Source of the DNA: CAG-791 sp963593905
GTDB lineage: Bacteria > Bacillota > Clostridia > Lachnospirales > Lachnospiraceae
Assembly: GCA_963593905.1 (NCBI GenBank)
Contig: CAVBBL010000012.1
Location: 1 to 64,000 of the forward strand
Direction: 5' to 3'
DNA: 64,000 nucleotides
Shown here: positions 25,438-32,830 of the stretch, piece after piece
Position numbering within the stretch: position 1 is the stretch's first letter
Layout: the number at the start of each line of letters is the position of its first letter
Translations under genes and position numbers: made by a program
Notes under the pieces: generated by a model
What the model saw: only the letters and a program-made list of their open reading frames with translations
What the model was told of the DNA's origin: nothing
Database searches by the model: none

Positions 25438-26976
25438 ATGAAACAGTATGAAATGTTCCGATTGCAGTTCACAGGAGAGGAGCCGAAGGGCTCTTCCTCC
25501 ATTGTAGATTTACGAGGAATTTTTACCTGTAATGGAAAAAACAGGGAAGTGGACGGCTTTTATGCTGGAAACGGTCGGTATGAAATTCGCTATCTGCCCC
25601 AGGAGACAGGAAATGTCAGCTGGAAGACGGAAGGGCTGTTTGAGACTTCCGGAGAGGAGCAGTGCCTGCCGGCAGAACCCTCTCATCACGGTTTGGTAAA
25701 ACCGGATCATCTGCAGCTGCGCTATGAGGATGGGACGCCCTTTTACAGTGTGGGGACAACGGTGTATGCGATGATGCACCAGCCGGAGGCTTTGGCCAGA
25801 CAGACAAAGAAGAGTCTGTGTGCATCGTGTTTTAACAAGGTGAGAACCTGTGTATTTCCCAAGCACTATGTATTTAATGAGAATGAGCCGCCCTTCTTTG
25901 CCTTTGAGAGAAGAGAGGATAAAAGCTTTGATTATGATCGTCCCTGCTTTGCGTTCTGGGATGCTTTTGACAGAACTATGGAGGAACTGGGAGATGCGGG
26001 TATAGAAGTGGATCTGATCCTTTTCCACCCTTATGACTGTTGGGGCTTTTCTAAAATGAGTAAAGAGGCGTATCTGCCCTATCTCCATTACCTGCTGGCC
26101 AGGTTTGGCGCACATGCCAATATCTGGTGGAGCCTGGCCAATGAGTATGACTGCATGCACCACTTTACAGCAGAGGATTGGGATTGCATCGGTGAAATGA
26201 TTCATCGGAAGGATATCTATGGACATATGCTGAGCTGTCACTATATGCTGCAGCCCTTTGACTACAGTAAGCCCTACGTGACCCATGTATCCGTGCAGGG
26301 CGACGTGACAGAGGTGGAAAATCTGCAGAAAAAGTATTATAAGCCCGTACTCATGGATGAATTTGGCTATGAGGGAACTATCGACTGCCATTGGGGACAT
26401 CTGTCCGGCTTCGAGCTGGTGCATCGGTTCTGGCTGTGCTGCGTGATGGGCGGCTACGGGACACATGGGGAAACTTTTGTGGATGAGCAGGATATTCTCT
26501 GGTGGGCAAAAGGCGGTACTCTTCGGGGACAGTCCGTACCTCGGATCGACTTCCTGCGCAAAATCATGGAAGAGCTGCCGGGACATTTGGAACCTGTGCC
26601 TTATGGAATGATGGATCCGGAAAAAATAAAGGCGGCTCGTAATCACCCTCATCCGGAAGAGCTTCCGGATTTCGTCCGGGCACTGCTCATCCTGCCGGAT
26701 GCAAAGATGGAGGAAGTGCTCCGAAATCTGACGAAGGATACCAGGATATATACAGGACATTGCGGGCAGGAGGCGTATCTTGCCTATTACGGCAGGCACT
26801 GCACCGCCATGGGTCAGTTGGAACTGCCAAAGGATGCGGACTACCGGGTGGAGATCATTGATGTCTGGGGGATGACCAGGACTTTGTATGCCGAGAAGGT
26901 CAGTGGTAAAATATCCTTGAAGCTGCCGGGAAAGGAAGGAATCGCGGTTCTGGCGAGAAAATGTCCGGCAAAATAG
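25438..26976 (+). CDS. DUF5060/DUF4038-type putative glycoside hydrolase
   Basis: 512 aa. An N-terminal beta domain (residues 1-95) is followed by a TIM-barrel-like region with HPYDCWGFSK, IWWSLANEYDCM (putative acid Glu) and VLMDEFGYEG (putative nucleophile Glu), then a beta C-terminal domain. The layout matches DUF5060-DUF4038-DUF5605 proteins, relatives of clan GH-A glycosidases acting on pectin side chains. ATG 25438 is chosen because GAAAGGATAAC lies before it; an in-frame GTG nine codons earlier would bury that site. Cytoplasmic. Substrate inferred only from neighbours (rhamnosidase). Confidence 0.8.
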   Translation: MKQYEMFRLQFTGEEPKGSSSIVDLRGIFTCNGKNREVDGFYAGNGRYEIRYLPQETGNVSWKTEGLFETSGEEQCLPAEPSHHGLVKPDHLQLRYEDGTPFYSVGTTVYAMMHQPEALARQTKKSLCASCFNKVRTCVFPKHYVFNENEPPFFAFERREDKSFDYDRPCFAFWDAFDRTMEELGDAGIEVDLILFHPYDCWGFSKMSKEAYLPYLHYLLARFGAHANIWWSLANEYDCMHHFTAEDWDCIGEMIHRKDIYGHMLSCHYMLQPFDYSKPYVTHVSVQGDVTEVENLQKKYYKPVLMDEFGYEGTIDCHWGHLSGFELVHRFWLCCVMGGYGTHGETFVDEQDILWWAKGGTLRGQSVPRIDFLRKIMEELPGHLEPVPYGMMDPEKIKAARNHPHPEELPDFVRALLILPDAKMEEVLRNLTKDTRIYTGHCGQEAYLAYYGRHCTAMGQLELPKDADYRVEIIDVWGMTRTLYAEKVSGKISLKLPGKEGIAVLARKCPAK

Positions 26977-26994
26977 GCAGAGCGGGGATGTGTC

Positions 26995-28290
26995 ATGGGA
27001 AAAACAGATAAAATGGACAGAATGGAAGAGGTTTCTGTGGAATTAAAGAGTCGGATGCTGGCATCTTTTCTCTACGTTTCCTCTAATCTGGGTATGTGGT
27101 GCTTCGGAGAGGATGCCATATTTTATTATTCCACCTGTCCGAATGAGACGGAGATCAGGATCCTGCTGGAAATCAGTGGGATCCTTGATTTTCTTTATGA
27201 GAAAAAAGAAGGATGGGATAAGCCTGTCATGCTCAGTGATGATCTGGGAACCGTCTGGGTGGCAGAGCATATGTACCGTGACGGGAAGCCAGATCTGTTG
27301 TTTATGATGGGACCGGTTTTTTTCTCAGAGACTTCTGCCAAGGCGTTGGACCAGGCCCTGCTGAAAAAGGACACCTCTATTGAAATTAAGCGACGGATCA
27401 GCCGGCTGATCGTTTCGGTCCCGGTCATCCTGCATCCTACTTTTATCGGTTATATTAAAATGCTCCATTTCGTGATCACGGGAGAACAGCTGCGGATGGA
27501 GGAAATCCATTATCGGGATGTCCGGGAGCAGTCAGAAGGACAAGAAGAGAAGACGGAATCGGATGCACAGGAAAGAAAACCTCTGGGAGACCTGACAGAC
27601 TATGACCGGGTGAATAAGGGAGAGAAAATCATGCTCCGGGCTATTCAGGAGGGAAATCTGAATTATAGTCAGGTGTTCGAGGAGGAACTCCAATACGGAG
27701 ACGGCTATATCTCAGACTGCGGCAACGATATTCGGGATGCCAAGAATACAGTGCTGGTGTTCAATGCCCTGTGCTGCCGGGCAGCCATCGATGGTGGGGT
27801 CCCTGCGGGAATTGCCAAAAAAATGGAACTGGCCAATACAGGTCTTATTGAGGCAAGCACATCCATTACAGAGCTCACCAATGTCAACAGAAAACTTCTG
27901 GACGAATATGTAAAAAGAGTGCACGACTGTAAAGAAAAACCGTTGATTTCAGAGGAAATCCAGAGCTGCTGCGATTATATAAAAGCCAACGTGCATAATG
28001 CCATCAGTGCCGAGAGCGTAGCTGCAGAATTTGGCTATTCTCCCTACTATTTCACAAAAAAATTCTACAGGGAAATGGGAATCCGGATAACGGATTACAT
28101 GAAAAGAGTCCGTGTGGAATATGCCAAGGTGGAACTGCTGGCATCGAGAAAGAGCATCCAGGAGATCAGCGATTCGCTGCAGTTCAGTACCCGCAGTTAT
28201 TTTGGTAAGGTGTTCAGTGATTTTGTGGGAGTATCTCCGGCGGTGTACCGGGAGCAGAATGGGCTGCGTAAGTTTGAAAGGAAATCATGA
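26995..28290 (+). CDS. AraC-family transcriptional regulator of glycoside locus
   Basis: The 431-aa protein has a long N-terminal sensor region of the type common in Lachnospiraceae AraC proteins, without a cupin signature. The last 100 residues are two AraC HTH motifs (ISAESVAAEFGYSPYYFTKK and ISDSLQFSTRSYFGKVF, ending FVGVSPAVYRE). It lies 18 bp after the glycosidase gene in the same operon and most likely controls this locus. Its stop overlaps the start of the next small gene (ATGA), so the two are coupled. Confidence 0.9.
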   Translation: MGKTDKMDRMEEVSVELKSRMLASFLYVSSNLGMWCFGEDAIFYYSTCPNETEIRILLEISGILDFLYEKKEGWDKPVMLSDDLGTVWVAEHMYRDGKPDLLFMMGPVFFSETSAKALDQALLKKDTSIEIKRRISRLIVSVPVILHPTFIGYIKMLHFVITGEQLRMEEIHYRDVREQSEGQEEKTESDAQERKPLGDLTDYDRVNKGEKIMLRAIQEGNLNYSQVFEEELQYGDGYISDCGNDIRDAKNTVLVFNALCCRAAIDGGVPAGIAKKMELANTGLIEASTSITELTNVNRKLLDEYVKRVHDCKEKPLISEEIQSCCDYIKANVHNAISAESVAAEFGYSPYYFTKKFYREMGIRITDYMKRVRVEYAKVELLASRKSIQEISDSLQFSTRSYFGKVFSDFVGVSPAVYREQNGLRKFERKS

Positions 28291-28511
28291 AATTAAAAGA
28301 AAATACAGATGTAGTATTGTTCCTGAAAAGGGTGAAGTCCTGCAAGGGAGATGTTTATTTTGTAACGGATGAGGGAGATCGTCTGAACCTTAAATCCACC
28401 CTGTCACAGTACATGTGTGCGCTTCTGGTTAGCCAGAAGGACATCCTGGGAAGGAGTCAGGTGGAGTGCAGTGCAGAGGATGGAGGGTATCTGGCGGATT
28501 TTCTGGAGTGA
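28287..28511 (+). CDS. Small soluble protein coupled to AraC regulator (74 aa)
   Basis: Starts in an ATGA overlap with the AraC stop, preceded by GAAAGGAAATC. The sequence (TDVVLFLKRVKSCKGDVYF, ...LKSTLSQYM) belongs to a short conserved Lachnospiraceae family, sometimes labelled 'polyA polymerase' in databases without evidence. No catalytic motif. A mixed alpha/beta fold with an acidic C terminus is likely. The tight coupling suggests a partner of the regulator, but that is inference. Confidence 0.75.
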   Translation: MKLKENTDVVLFLKRVKSCKGDVYFVTDEGDRLNLKSTLSQYMCALLVSQKDILGRSQVECSAEDGGYLADFLE

Positions 28512-28639
28512 TCAGGGTGAATTCACCTTGCACTGCCACGGTCCGGTTGTGGAAAGAAGAATGCTGGGATATACTAAAGAGGTATGATTAAATTTAAAGA
28601 TGATGGTGGACAGTCATTGATTTTGTCAAAAAGACAGTA

Positions 28640-28688
28640 TTGGGTTGACGCGTGTCGCAGATAAACCGCGGCATAGAAAGGGGTAAGT
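28640..28688 (+). promoter_or_regulatory. Degenerate family A leader before GH30 gene
   Basis: GTGTCGCAGATAAACCGCGG followed by CATAGAAAGGGGTAAGT resembles module a2 plus ribosome site, with mismatches in the stem (only about six pairs remain). It leads directly to the GH30 ATG at 28689. Confidence 0.4.
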
Positions 28689-30170
28689 ATGAACACATGC
28701 AGACAAATCACAACCTTTTGTGCAGATGGGGAGGCCATCGTAAAGGAAAAGGTGCTGCCGGTCACTATGGAGGCAGATGAGGAAAGACATCTGGAGTCCG
28801 GTGTTATCAATCTGTATCCGGACATCACCTATCAGGAGATAGAGGGATTTGGCTGTGCAATGACGGAGACAAGCGCCTACCTTCTTGGCACAATGGAGGA
28901 GAAAGAAAGGCGGCGGGTGCTGGAGGCATATTTCGGCGGAAATGGTGCGCGGATGCGCTTCATTCGGACGCATATGGACAGCTGTGACTATTCCTTGGAG
29001 GAGTATCAGGCGGTAAAGGATCCCATTGCAGATCCGGATTTTGCCACATTCAGTCTGGAAAGAGACCATCAGTACATCATTCCGATGATCCGGGAGGCGA
29101 TGAAGGTCAGTGCAGAAACAGACGGCGAGGAGATTTCTGTGCTTCTCTCCCCCTGGTCACCGCCCTATCAGTGGAAGACACCGCCGGTTCGTCCCCAAAA
29201 TGATGCGGGCGTCTACGGAGACTCCGGCCATGAGCAGGCAATCGATTATGAAAAGCCATCCCGCAACAACGGCGGTTCTCTGAAGCCGGAATATTACGCA
29301 TCTTGGGCGAAATACCTTGTAAAATATGTGCAGGCCTATCTGGCAGAGGGTATTCCGGTTACCATGATGACACTGCAGAATGAGTCCATTGCAGCGACGA
29401 ACTGGGACTCCTGTGTGTGGACAGCGAAGGAACAGAAGAAATTTCTTGTTGAAAACCTGTATCCCGAATTCGTGAAGGCAGGACTGGATCAGAAGGTACA
29501 GCTGTTTATCTGGGATCACAATAAGGAGCGCGTGCTGGAGTGGTCAAGGGAGCTTCTTGACGAGAAAACAGATAAAATGATCGGCGGCATTGCCTTCCAT
29601 TGGTATTCCGGAGATCATTTTGAAGCGGTGCAGATGACGAAGGACTGCTTCCCCGGAAAGACGCTGATGCTTTCGGAGTGCTGCGGGCTGCACACACCGG
29701 GGCAGGGGAGCTTCTGGGAGAACTTTGGTGTTCCCTCTACCAAAACGGCGATGCATGCGGAGAAAGACGACGCGGAAGACTATGCGCATGACATTCTGGG
29801 AAATTTAAACAGCGGTATGAATCGATGGATCGACTGGAACCTCTGTGTGGATGAAAAGGGCGGACCGCGTCACGTTCCGTTTGGATTTACGGCAAGCTGC
29901 ATAGTGACAGACGGGAAGGCACGTCTGAATATGACATACTACTATGTGAAACAATTCTCCGAATACGTGAAGCCGGGTGCCAAGAGAATCGGTCTGTCCC
30001 GGTGTGATCAGAAGGTGGAGGCTGTGGCAGCACAGAATCCGGATGGAACCATCGCAGCAGTGCTTTTGAACCGCACGGCCCAGGATGCCTTTTATGCTCT
30101 TCGTATCAGCGGCAGGATCGTGCGCTTTGAGGTTCCCGCCGGAACTATTACCACATTGGTGTTGGAGTGA
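28689..30170 (+). CDS. GH30 family glycosidase
   Basis: 493 aa, clan GH-A. Features are the N-terminal YQEIEGFGCAMTETSAYLLG typical of GH30, acid/base Glu in TLQNESIAATNWDSC, nucleophile Glu in LMLSECCGLHTPGQG, and the flanking C-terminal beta domain. GH30 covers beta-glucosylceramidase-like, beta-1,6-glucanase and xylanase activities; the overall length and motifs resemble the GH30 glucosylceramidase-like group, but the substrate is open. No signal peptide. It closes the glycoside locus. Confidence 0.9.
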   Translation: MNTCRQITTFCADGEAIVKEKVLPVTMEADEERHLESGVINLYPDITYQEIEGFGCAMTETSAYLLGTMEEKERRRVLEAYFGGNGARMRFIRTHMDSCDYSLEEYQAVKDPIADPDFATFSLERDHQYIIPMIREAMKVSAETDGEEISVLLSPWSPPYQWKTPPVRPQNDAGVYGDSGHEQAIDYEKPSRNNGGSLKPEYYASWAKYLVKYVQAYLAEGIPVTMMTLQNESIAATNWDSCVWTAKEQKKFLVENLYPEFVKAGLDQKVQLFIWDHNKERVLEWSRELLDEKTDKMIGGIAFHWYSGDHFEAVQMTKDCFPGKTLMLSECCGLHTPGQGSFWENFGVPSTKTAMHAEKDDAEDYAHDILGNLNSGMNRWIDWNLCVDEKGGPRHVPFGFTASCIVTDGKARLNMTYYYVKQFSEYVKPGAKRIGLSRCDQKVEAVAAQNPDGTIAAVLLNRTAQDAFYALRISGRIVRFEVPAGTITTLVLE

Positions 30171-30173
30171 TGC

Positions 30174-30196
30174 TGTGGGCAGGCTCTGCCCTTTGT
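30174..30196 (+). terminator. Short terminator-like hairpin after GH30
   Basis: GGGCAG-GCT-CTGCCC is followed by TTTG just after the GH30 stop. The T run is short. Confidence 0.5.
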
Positions 30197-30481
30197 CCTT
30201 TGCCAGACCTTCTCCTCGTTTACCGTACTGAAGTCCCCGGAAAATGAAATAGCTGTGAGAAATGGGGAGATTTGGCAACACGGTATTTTTCGGAAACAGA
30301 GGATTAGCCGATGCCTTTTCCGCATTTTTGCTGTATATTTCCATCGTCACCTTTCGTATAATGAAGCGCATAGGACGAAAAAGTCAAACTCTTATAAAGA
30401 AAGAGGCAGACGATAATAGAGTGATAATAGAAGGAAATTAGAGCCTGGCGGGAAAACAGTGCCTGCGGAAGGGAGAGTAGT
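30197..30481. other. Gene-free stretch with possible promoter
   Basis: No coding signal. TATAAT at 30357-30362 could be a -10 for the small membrane protein at 30482, but no good -35 is seen. Nothing else recognised. Confidence 0.3.
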
Positions 30482-30697
30482 ATGCTGACATTTATATTTA
30501 CTATTTTTTTGATTGTGTTTATTGTGAAGTGTTTTATTTTCGGACTCAAGGTGTCCTGGGGAATTTTGAAATTCCTTTGCTGGGTCATCTTTTTCCCGGT
30601 AATTCTGATTGGCATGGCAGTGGGAGGCTTGCTGTTTGTAGCATTGCCTATATTACTCATCGCCGGGATCATAGTGTTGATAGCGAGCGCCCATTAG
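30482..30697 (+). CDS. Small integral membrane protein (71 aa)
   Basis: Two long hydrophobic helices (about residues 2-22 and 35-68) separated by a short polar segment (GLKVSWGILKF). GAAGGGAGAGTAGT precedes ATG 30482. No recognised family. Because the hydrophobic content exceeds 80 percent with little charge, it would be fully membrane-embedded. Function unknown. Confidence 0.6.
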   Translation: MLTFIFTIFLIVFIVKCFIFGLKVSWGILKFLCWVIFFPVILIGMAVGGLLFVALPILLIAGIIVLIASAH

Positions 30698-30727
30698 AGG
30701 AAAGGAAGAGAAATCAAAAATAATTCG

Positions 30728-30770
30728 AAGATAACTCGAAGATAACTCGAAAATAACACGAAGATAACGG
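30728..30770. repeat. Short tandem repeats (AAGATAACTCG type)
   Basis: Four 11-bp units of the form CGAAGATAACT/CGAAAATAACA stand in a row. The 11-bp spacing equals one helical turn, so they could be a binding array or slippage product. Confidence 0.55.
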
Positions 30771-30774
30771 AGTG

Positions 30775-30858
30775 AAAGATCCCTTCGGGTCTTGCGTCAT
30801 CTTGTAAACAGACATGGAGTCTGGTTACAGAGCGGCGTAAGGCCTGAAGGGGTCTTTT
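30775..30858 (+). ncRNA. Long single hairpin RNA / large terminator
   Basis: The 84-nt stretch folds by eye into one long arm. The outer stem is AAAGATCCCTTCGGGTCTTG with the AAGGCCTGAAGGGGTCTTT region. It continues through GCGTC/GGCGT into an inner stem GTAAACAGAC/GTCTGGTTAC with loop ATGGA, and ends in TTTTGTTTAAT. Many pairs include G-U, as RNA helices do. It could be an oversized terminator or a structured small RNA; the length is far above normal terminators. Confidence 0.5.
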
Positions 30859-30999
30859 GTTTAATAAATAAAAGCCGGGAGTAATGGATCGTTACAGAAG
30901 CTACCAGTTGTGAGAGGCTTATGAACACAAAGAGCGCAAATTCCCAATCTGAAATCTGTGGGAAACTTGCGCTCCTTCATTATGACGTGTGATTATATT

Positions 31000-31263
31000 T
31001 TACAATATTAACACGGCAACCATTACCACCAGTCCAATCATTAATAGAAAAGGCATCAGGCAGCAGCCGCAGCCGCTTCTTCTGGGCGGCGGGGGCGGTC
31101 CCCAGGGATCACCATGCATTCTCGGTCCGCCCATTCCCGGGCCTCTCATACCGGGCCTGCCCATTCCGGGTCCACCCATTCCCGGGCCATGTGATCCGCC
31201 CATCCCTGGTCCGTGTGGCCCACCCATCCCCGGTCCGCCGGGTCCTGGTCCATGTCCATGCAT
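31000..31263 (-). CDS. Gly/Pro/His-rich tail-anchored small protein (87 aa)
   Basis: Repeats of the HGPGMGG/GPGMGGP kind fill residues 1-52, followed by DPWGPPPPPRRSGCGCCLMP and a single C-terminal hydrophobic helix (FLLMIGLVVMVAVLIL). The Cys-rich CGCC at the membrane edge suggests lipidation or metal binding. The start is placed at ATG 31263, 9 nt after AAAGGAG; the in-frame ATG 31272 overlaps that site. The opposite-strand frame over the same bases is proline/glycine-rich only as a mirror image and lacks a ribosome site. Function unknown; similar tail-anchored Gly-rich proteins occur in Lachnospiraceae. Confidence 0.65.
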   Translation of the reverse strand: MHGHGPGPGGPGMGGPHGPGMGGSHGPGMGGPGMGRPGMRGPGMGGPRMHGDPWGPPPPPRRSGCGCCLMPFLLMIGLVVMVAVLIL

Positions 31264-31407
31264 ATACTTCATCTCCTTTGCTGAAAATCATGTTCATACG
31301 TTGTTGATAAAGCTATTATAGATAATATTTGTATCAAAATACATCTCATTTTTGCAGAATAAACAATCTTTAATTCTCGAATTCTGAAAACAATGGGGGA
31401 CAAACAC

Positions 31408-31473
31408 TGCATTCCGGCAAAAATACAGATGCATTCCGGCAAAAATACAGATGCATGCAGGCCAAAATACAGA
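31408..31473. repeat. Three 22-bp direct repeats
   Basis: TGCATTCCGGCAAAAATACA plus GA occurs twice exactly (31408-31429, 31430-31451). A third copy with three changes (TGCATGCAGGCCAAAATACA) follows at 31452-31473. They lie about 105 bp upstream of the XRE-like gene and may be its operator. Confidence 0.7.
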
Positions 31474-31579
31474 TTGCGTTGTTGTTTCCCTGGGGGTGAA
31501 GTATAATGAGAGGCGGCAGGCAGCTTCAGTGCTGCCTTTATTTACAGATTTATTTGGGATATTTAAGGAGGAAATTTCC

Positions 31580-32095
31580 ATAGGAAAGCAATCAACCAAA
31601 GAAAATAAGACGTTTTACCAGATCTGCCGGGAGGAAGCGGGACTGACAAGGTCGGAGGCACAGGAGCTGATGACGGCCGTCTCAGACTCTAAGATTGAGA
31701 AATTTGAATACGAAACACAGGAACCTACTCCCTATGACATTGTTCAAATGGCAGATGCCTACAAGAGGCCCGACCTTTGCAATTACTATTGCTCTCACAA
31801 ATGTGAAATCGGGCATCGCTACGTGCCGGAGGTGGAGGTTACTGACCTTTCCGGTATCATTCTGGAGACTATTGCCGGTTTGAATGAAATTAATCCCCTT
31901 ACTGCACGCCTGGTGCAGATTGCCCGGGACGGCCGAATCACAGATGATGAAATTAAGGATTTCGCCCTGATCAGCAAAAAGCTGGATGAAATATCTCTGG
32001 CAGTAGATTCGTTGAATCTGTGGGTGGATAAGACGGCCAGCGAGCAAAATCTGAATATGGAACTTCTTAAGGCAGAGAAGGAAAAAGTGAGATAA
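31580..32095 (+). CDS. Helical XRE-like cytoplasmic protein, probable ATA start (171 aa)
   Basis: The protein resembles a Firmicutes family that begins M-G-K-x-S-T-K-E-N-K and has an HTH-like N terminus (CREEAGLTRSEAQELMTAVS, SKIEKFEYETQEPTPYDI) followed by RPDLCNYYCSHKCEIG and a helical C terminus. An AAGGAGG site at 31565-31571 is followed 8 nt later by ATA GGA AAG, exactly where ATG GGA AAG would be expected. No ATG lies at this position; the nearest in-frame ATG is 43 codons upstream and runs through the 22-bp repeats. Either ATA is used, or a start-codon mutation has damaged the gene. Confidence 0.7.
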   Translation: MGKQSTKENKTFYQICREEAGLTRSEAQELMTAVSDSKIEKFEYETQEPTPYDIVQMADAYKRPDLCNYYCSHKCEIGHRYVPEVEVTDLSGIILETIAGLNEINPLTARLVQIARDGRITDDEIKDFALISKKLDEISLAVDSLNLWVDKTASEQNLNMELLKAEKEKVR

Positions 32096-32223
32096 TCGAT
32101 GCCCCAGTGAAATCCATCCCCAGATATCAAACAACAGAAAACAGACAGTAACCGGAATGTACCGGATATCGAGAGATGGGATATCGTAAGACAGTCATCA
32201 TCCCGTGTAAGGGGAATCTACCA

Positions 32224-32781
32224 ATGAACGTCAAAATCATAAGATCGAACCGAAAAACCATAGCCATTCAGATCACGCAGGATCTAAGTGTCATCGTCAG
32301 GGCACCCTATTATGTCTCTCAGAAGGAGATTGACAGGGTGTTAAATGAAAAGGAATTCTGGATTCTGAAGAATATAGAAGAAATCAAAAAGAACCGCGTC
32401 GGAGATCCGGAAGAATTGACCAGAGCACAGATCGATGAATTGGCGGACCGGGCATTAGAGTACATACCGAAGAGAGTCATTTTTTTTTCCATGCAGATGA
32501 AGGTGTACTTCGGGAATGTTACCATACGAAACCAGAAGACCCGCTGGGGGAGCTGCAGCAGCAAGGGTAATCTTAATTTTAACTGCCAGCTGATGCGGAT
32601 GCCTCCGGAGGTCATTGACTACGTAGTGGTGCATGAGCTGTGCCATTTAAAGGAAATGAATCACTCCAAAGTATTCTGGGAGGAAGTAGAGAAAGTGATG
32701 CCGGATTACCAAAAACACAGAGACTATCTGAAGAAACAGAGGATCTTGCCGGTGAGTCAGAAACCTTTGTTCCCTTTCTAG
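32224..32781 (+). CDS. YgjP-like (SprT/M48-type) metallopeptidase
   Basis: 185 aa with the zinc-peptidase motif VVHELCHLKEMNHSKVFW (HExxH variant HELCH plus downstream His), the upstream TRWGSCSSKGNLNFN signature of the DUF45/YgjP family, and a C-terminal YxxHRDYLKK. Predicted cytoplasmic metalloprotease; the substrate of the family is not established. ATG 32224 begins the conserved strand (MNVKIIRSNRKT) after GTAAGGGGAATC; an earlier in-frame ATG 16 codons upstream is less likely. It precedes the SpoIIE-type gene by 49 bp. Confidence 0.85.
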   Translation: MNVKIIRSNRKTIAIQITQDLSVIVRAPYYVSQKEIDRVLNEKEFWILKNIEEIKKNRVGDPEELTRAQIDELADRALEYIPKRVIFFSMQMKVYFGNVTIRNQKTRWGSCSSKGNLNFNCQLMRMPPEVIDYVVVHELCHLKEMNHSKVFWEEVEKVMPDYQKHRDYLKKQRILPVSQKPLFPF

Positions 32782-32830
32782 AGAACAGCGCAGAGAGGGG
32801 AGAGTAAATGCAGAGAAGGAGAACATTCTG

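Noticed and set aside
30989..31321. Plus-strand proline/glycine frame opposite the Gly-rich protein
   Set aside because: It has no ribosome site and is a mirror of the repeats. The minus frame has a ribosome site, a TM helix and a sensible start.
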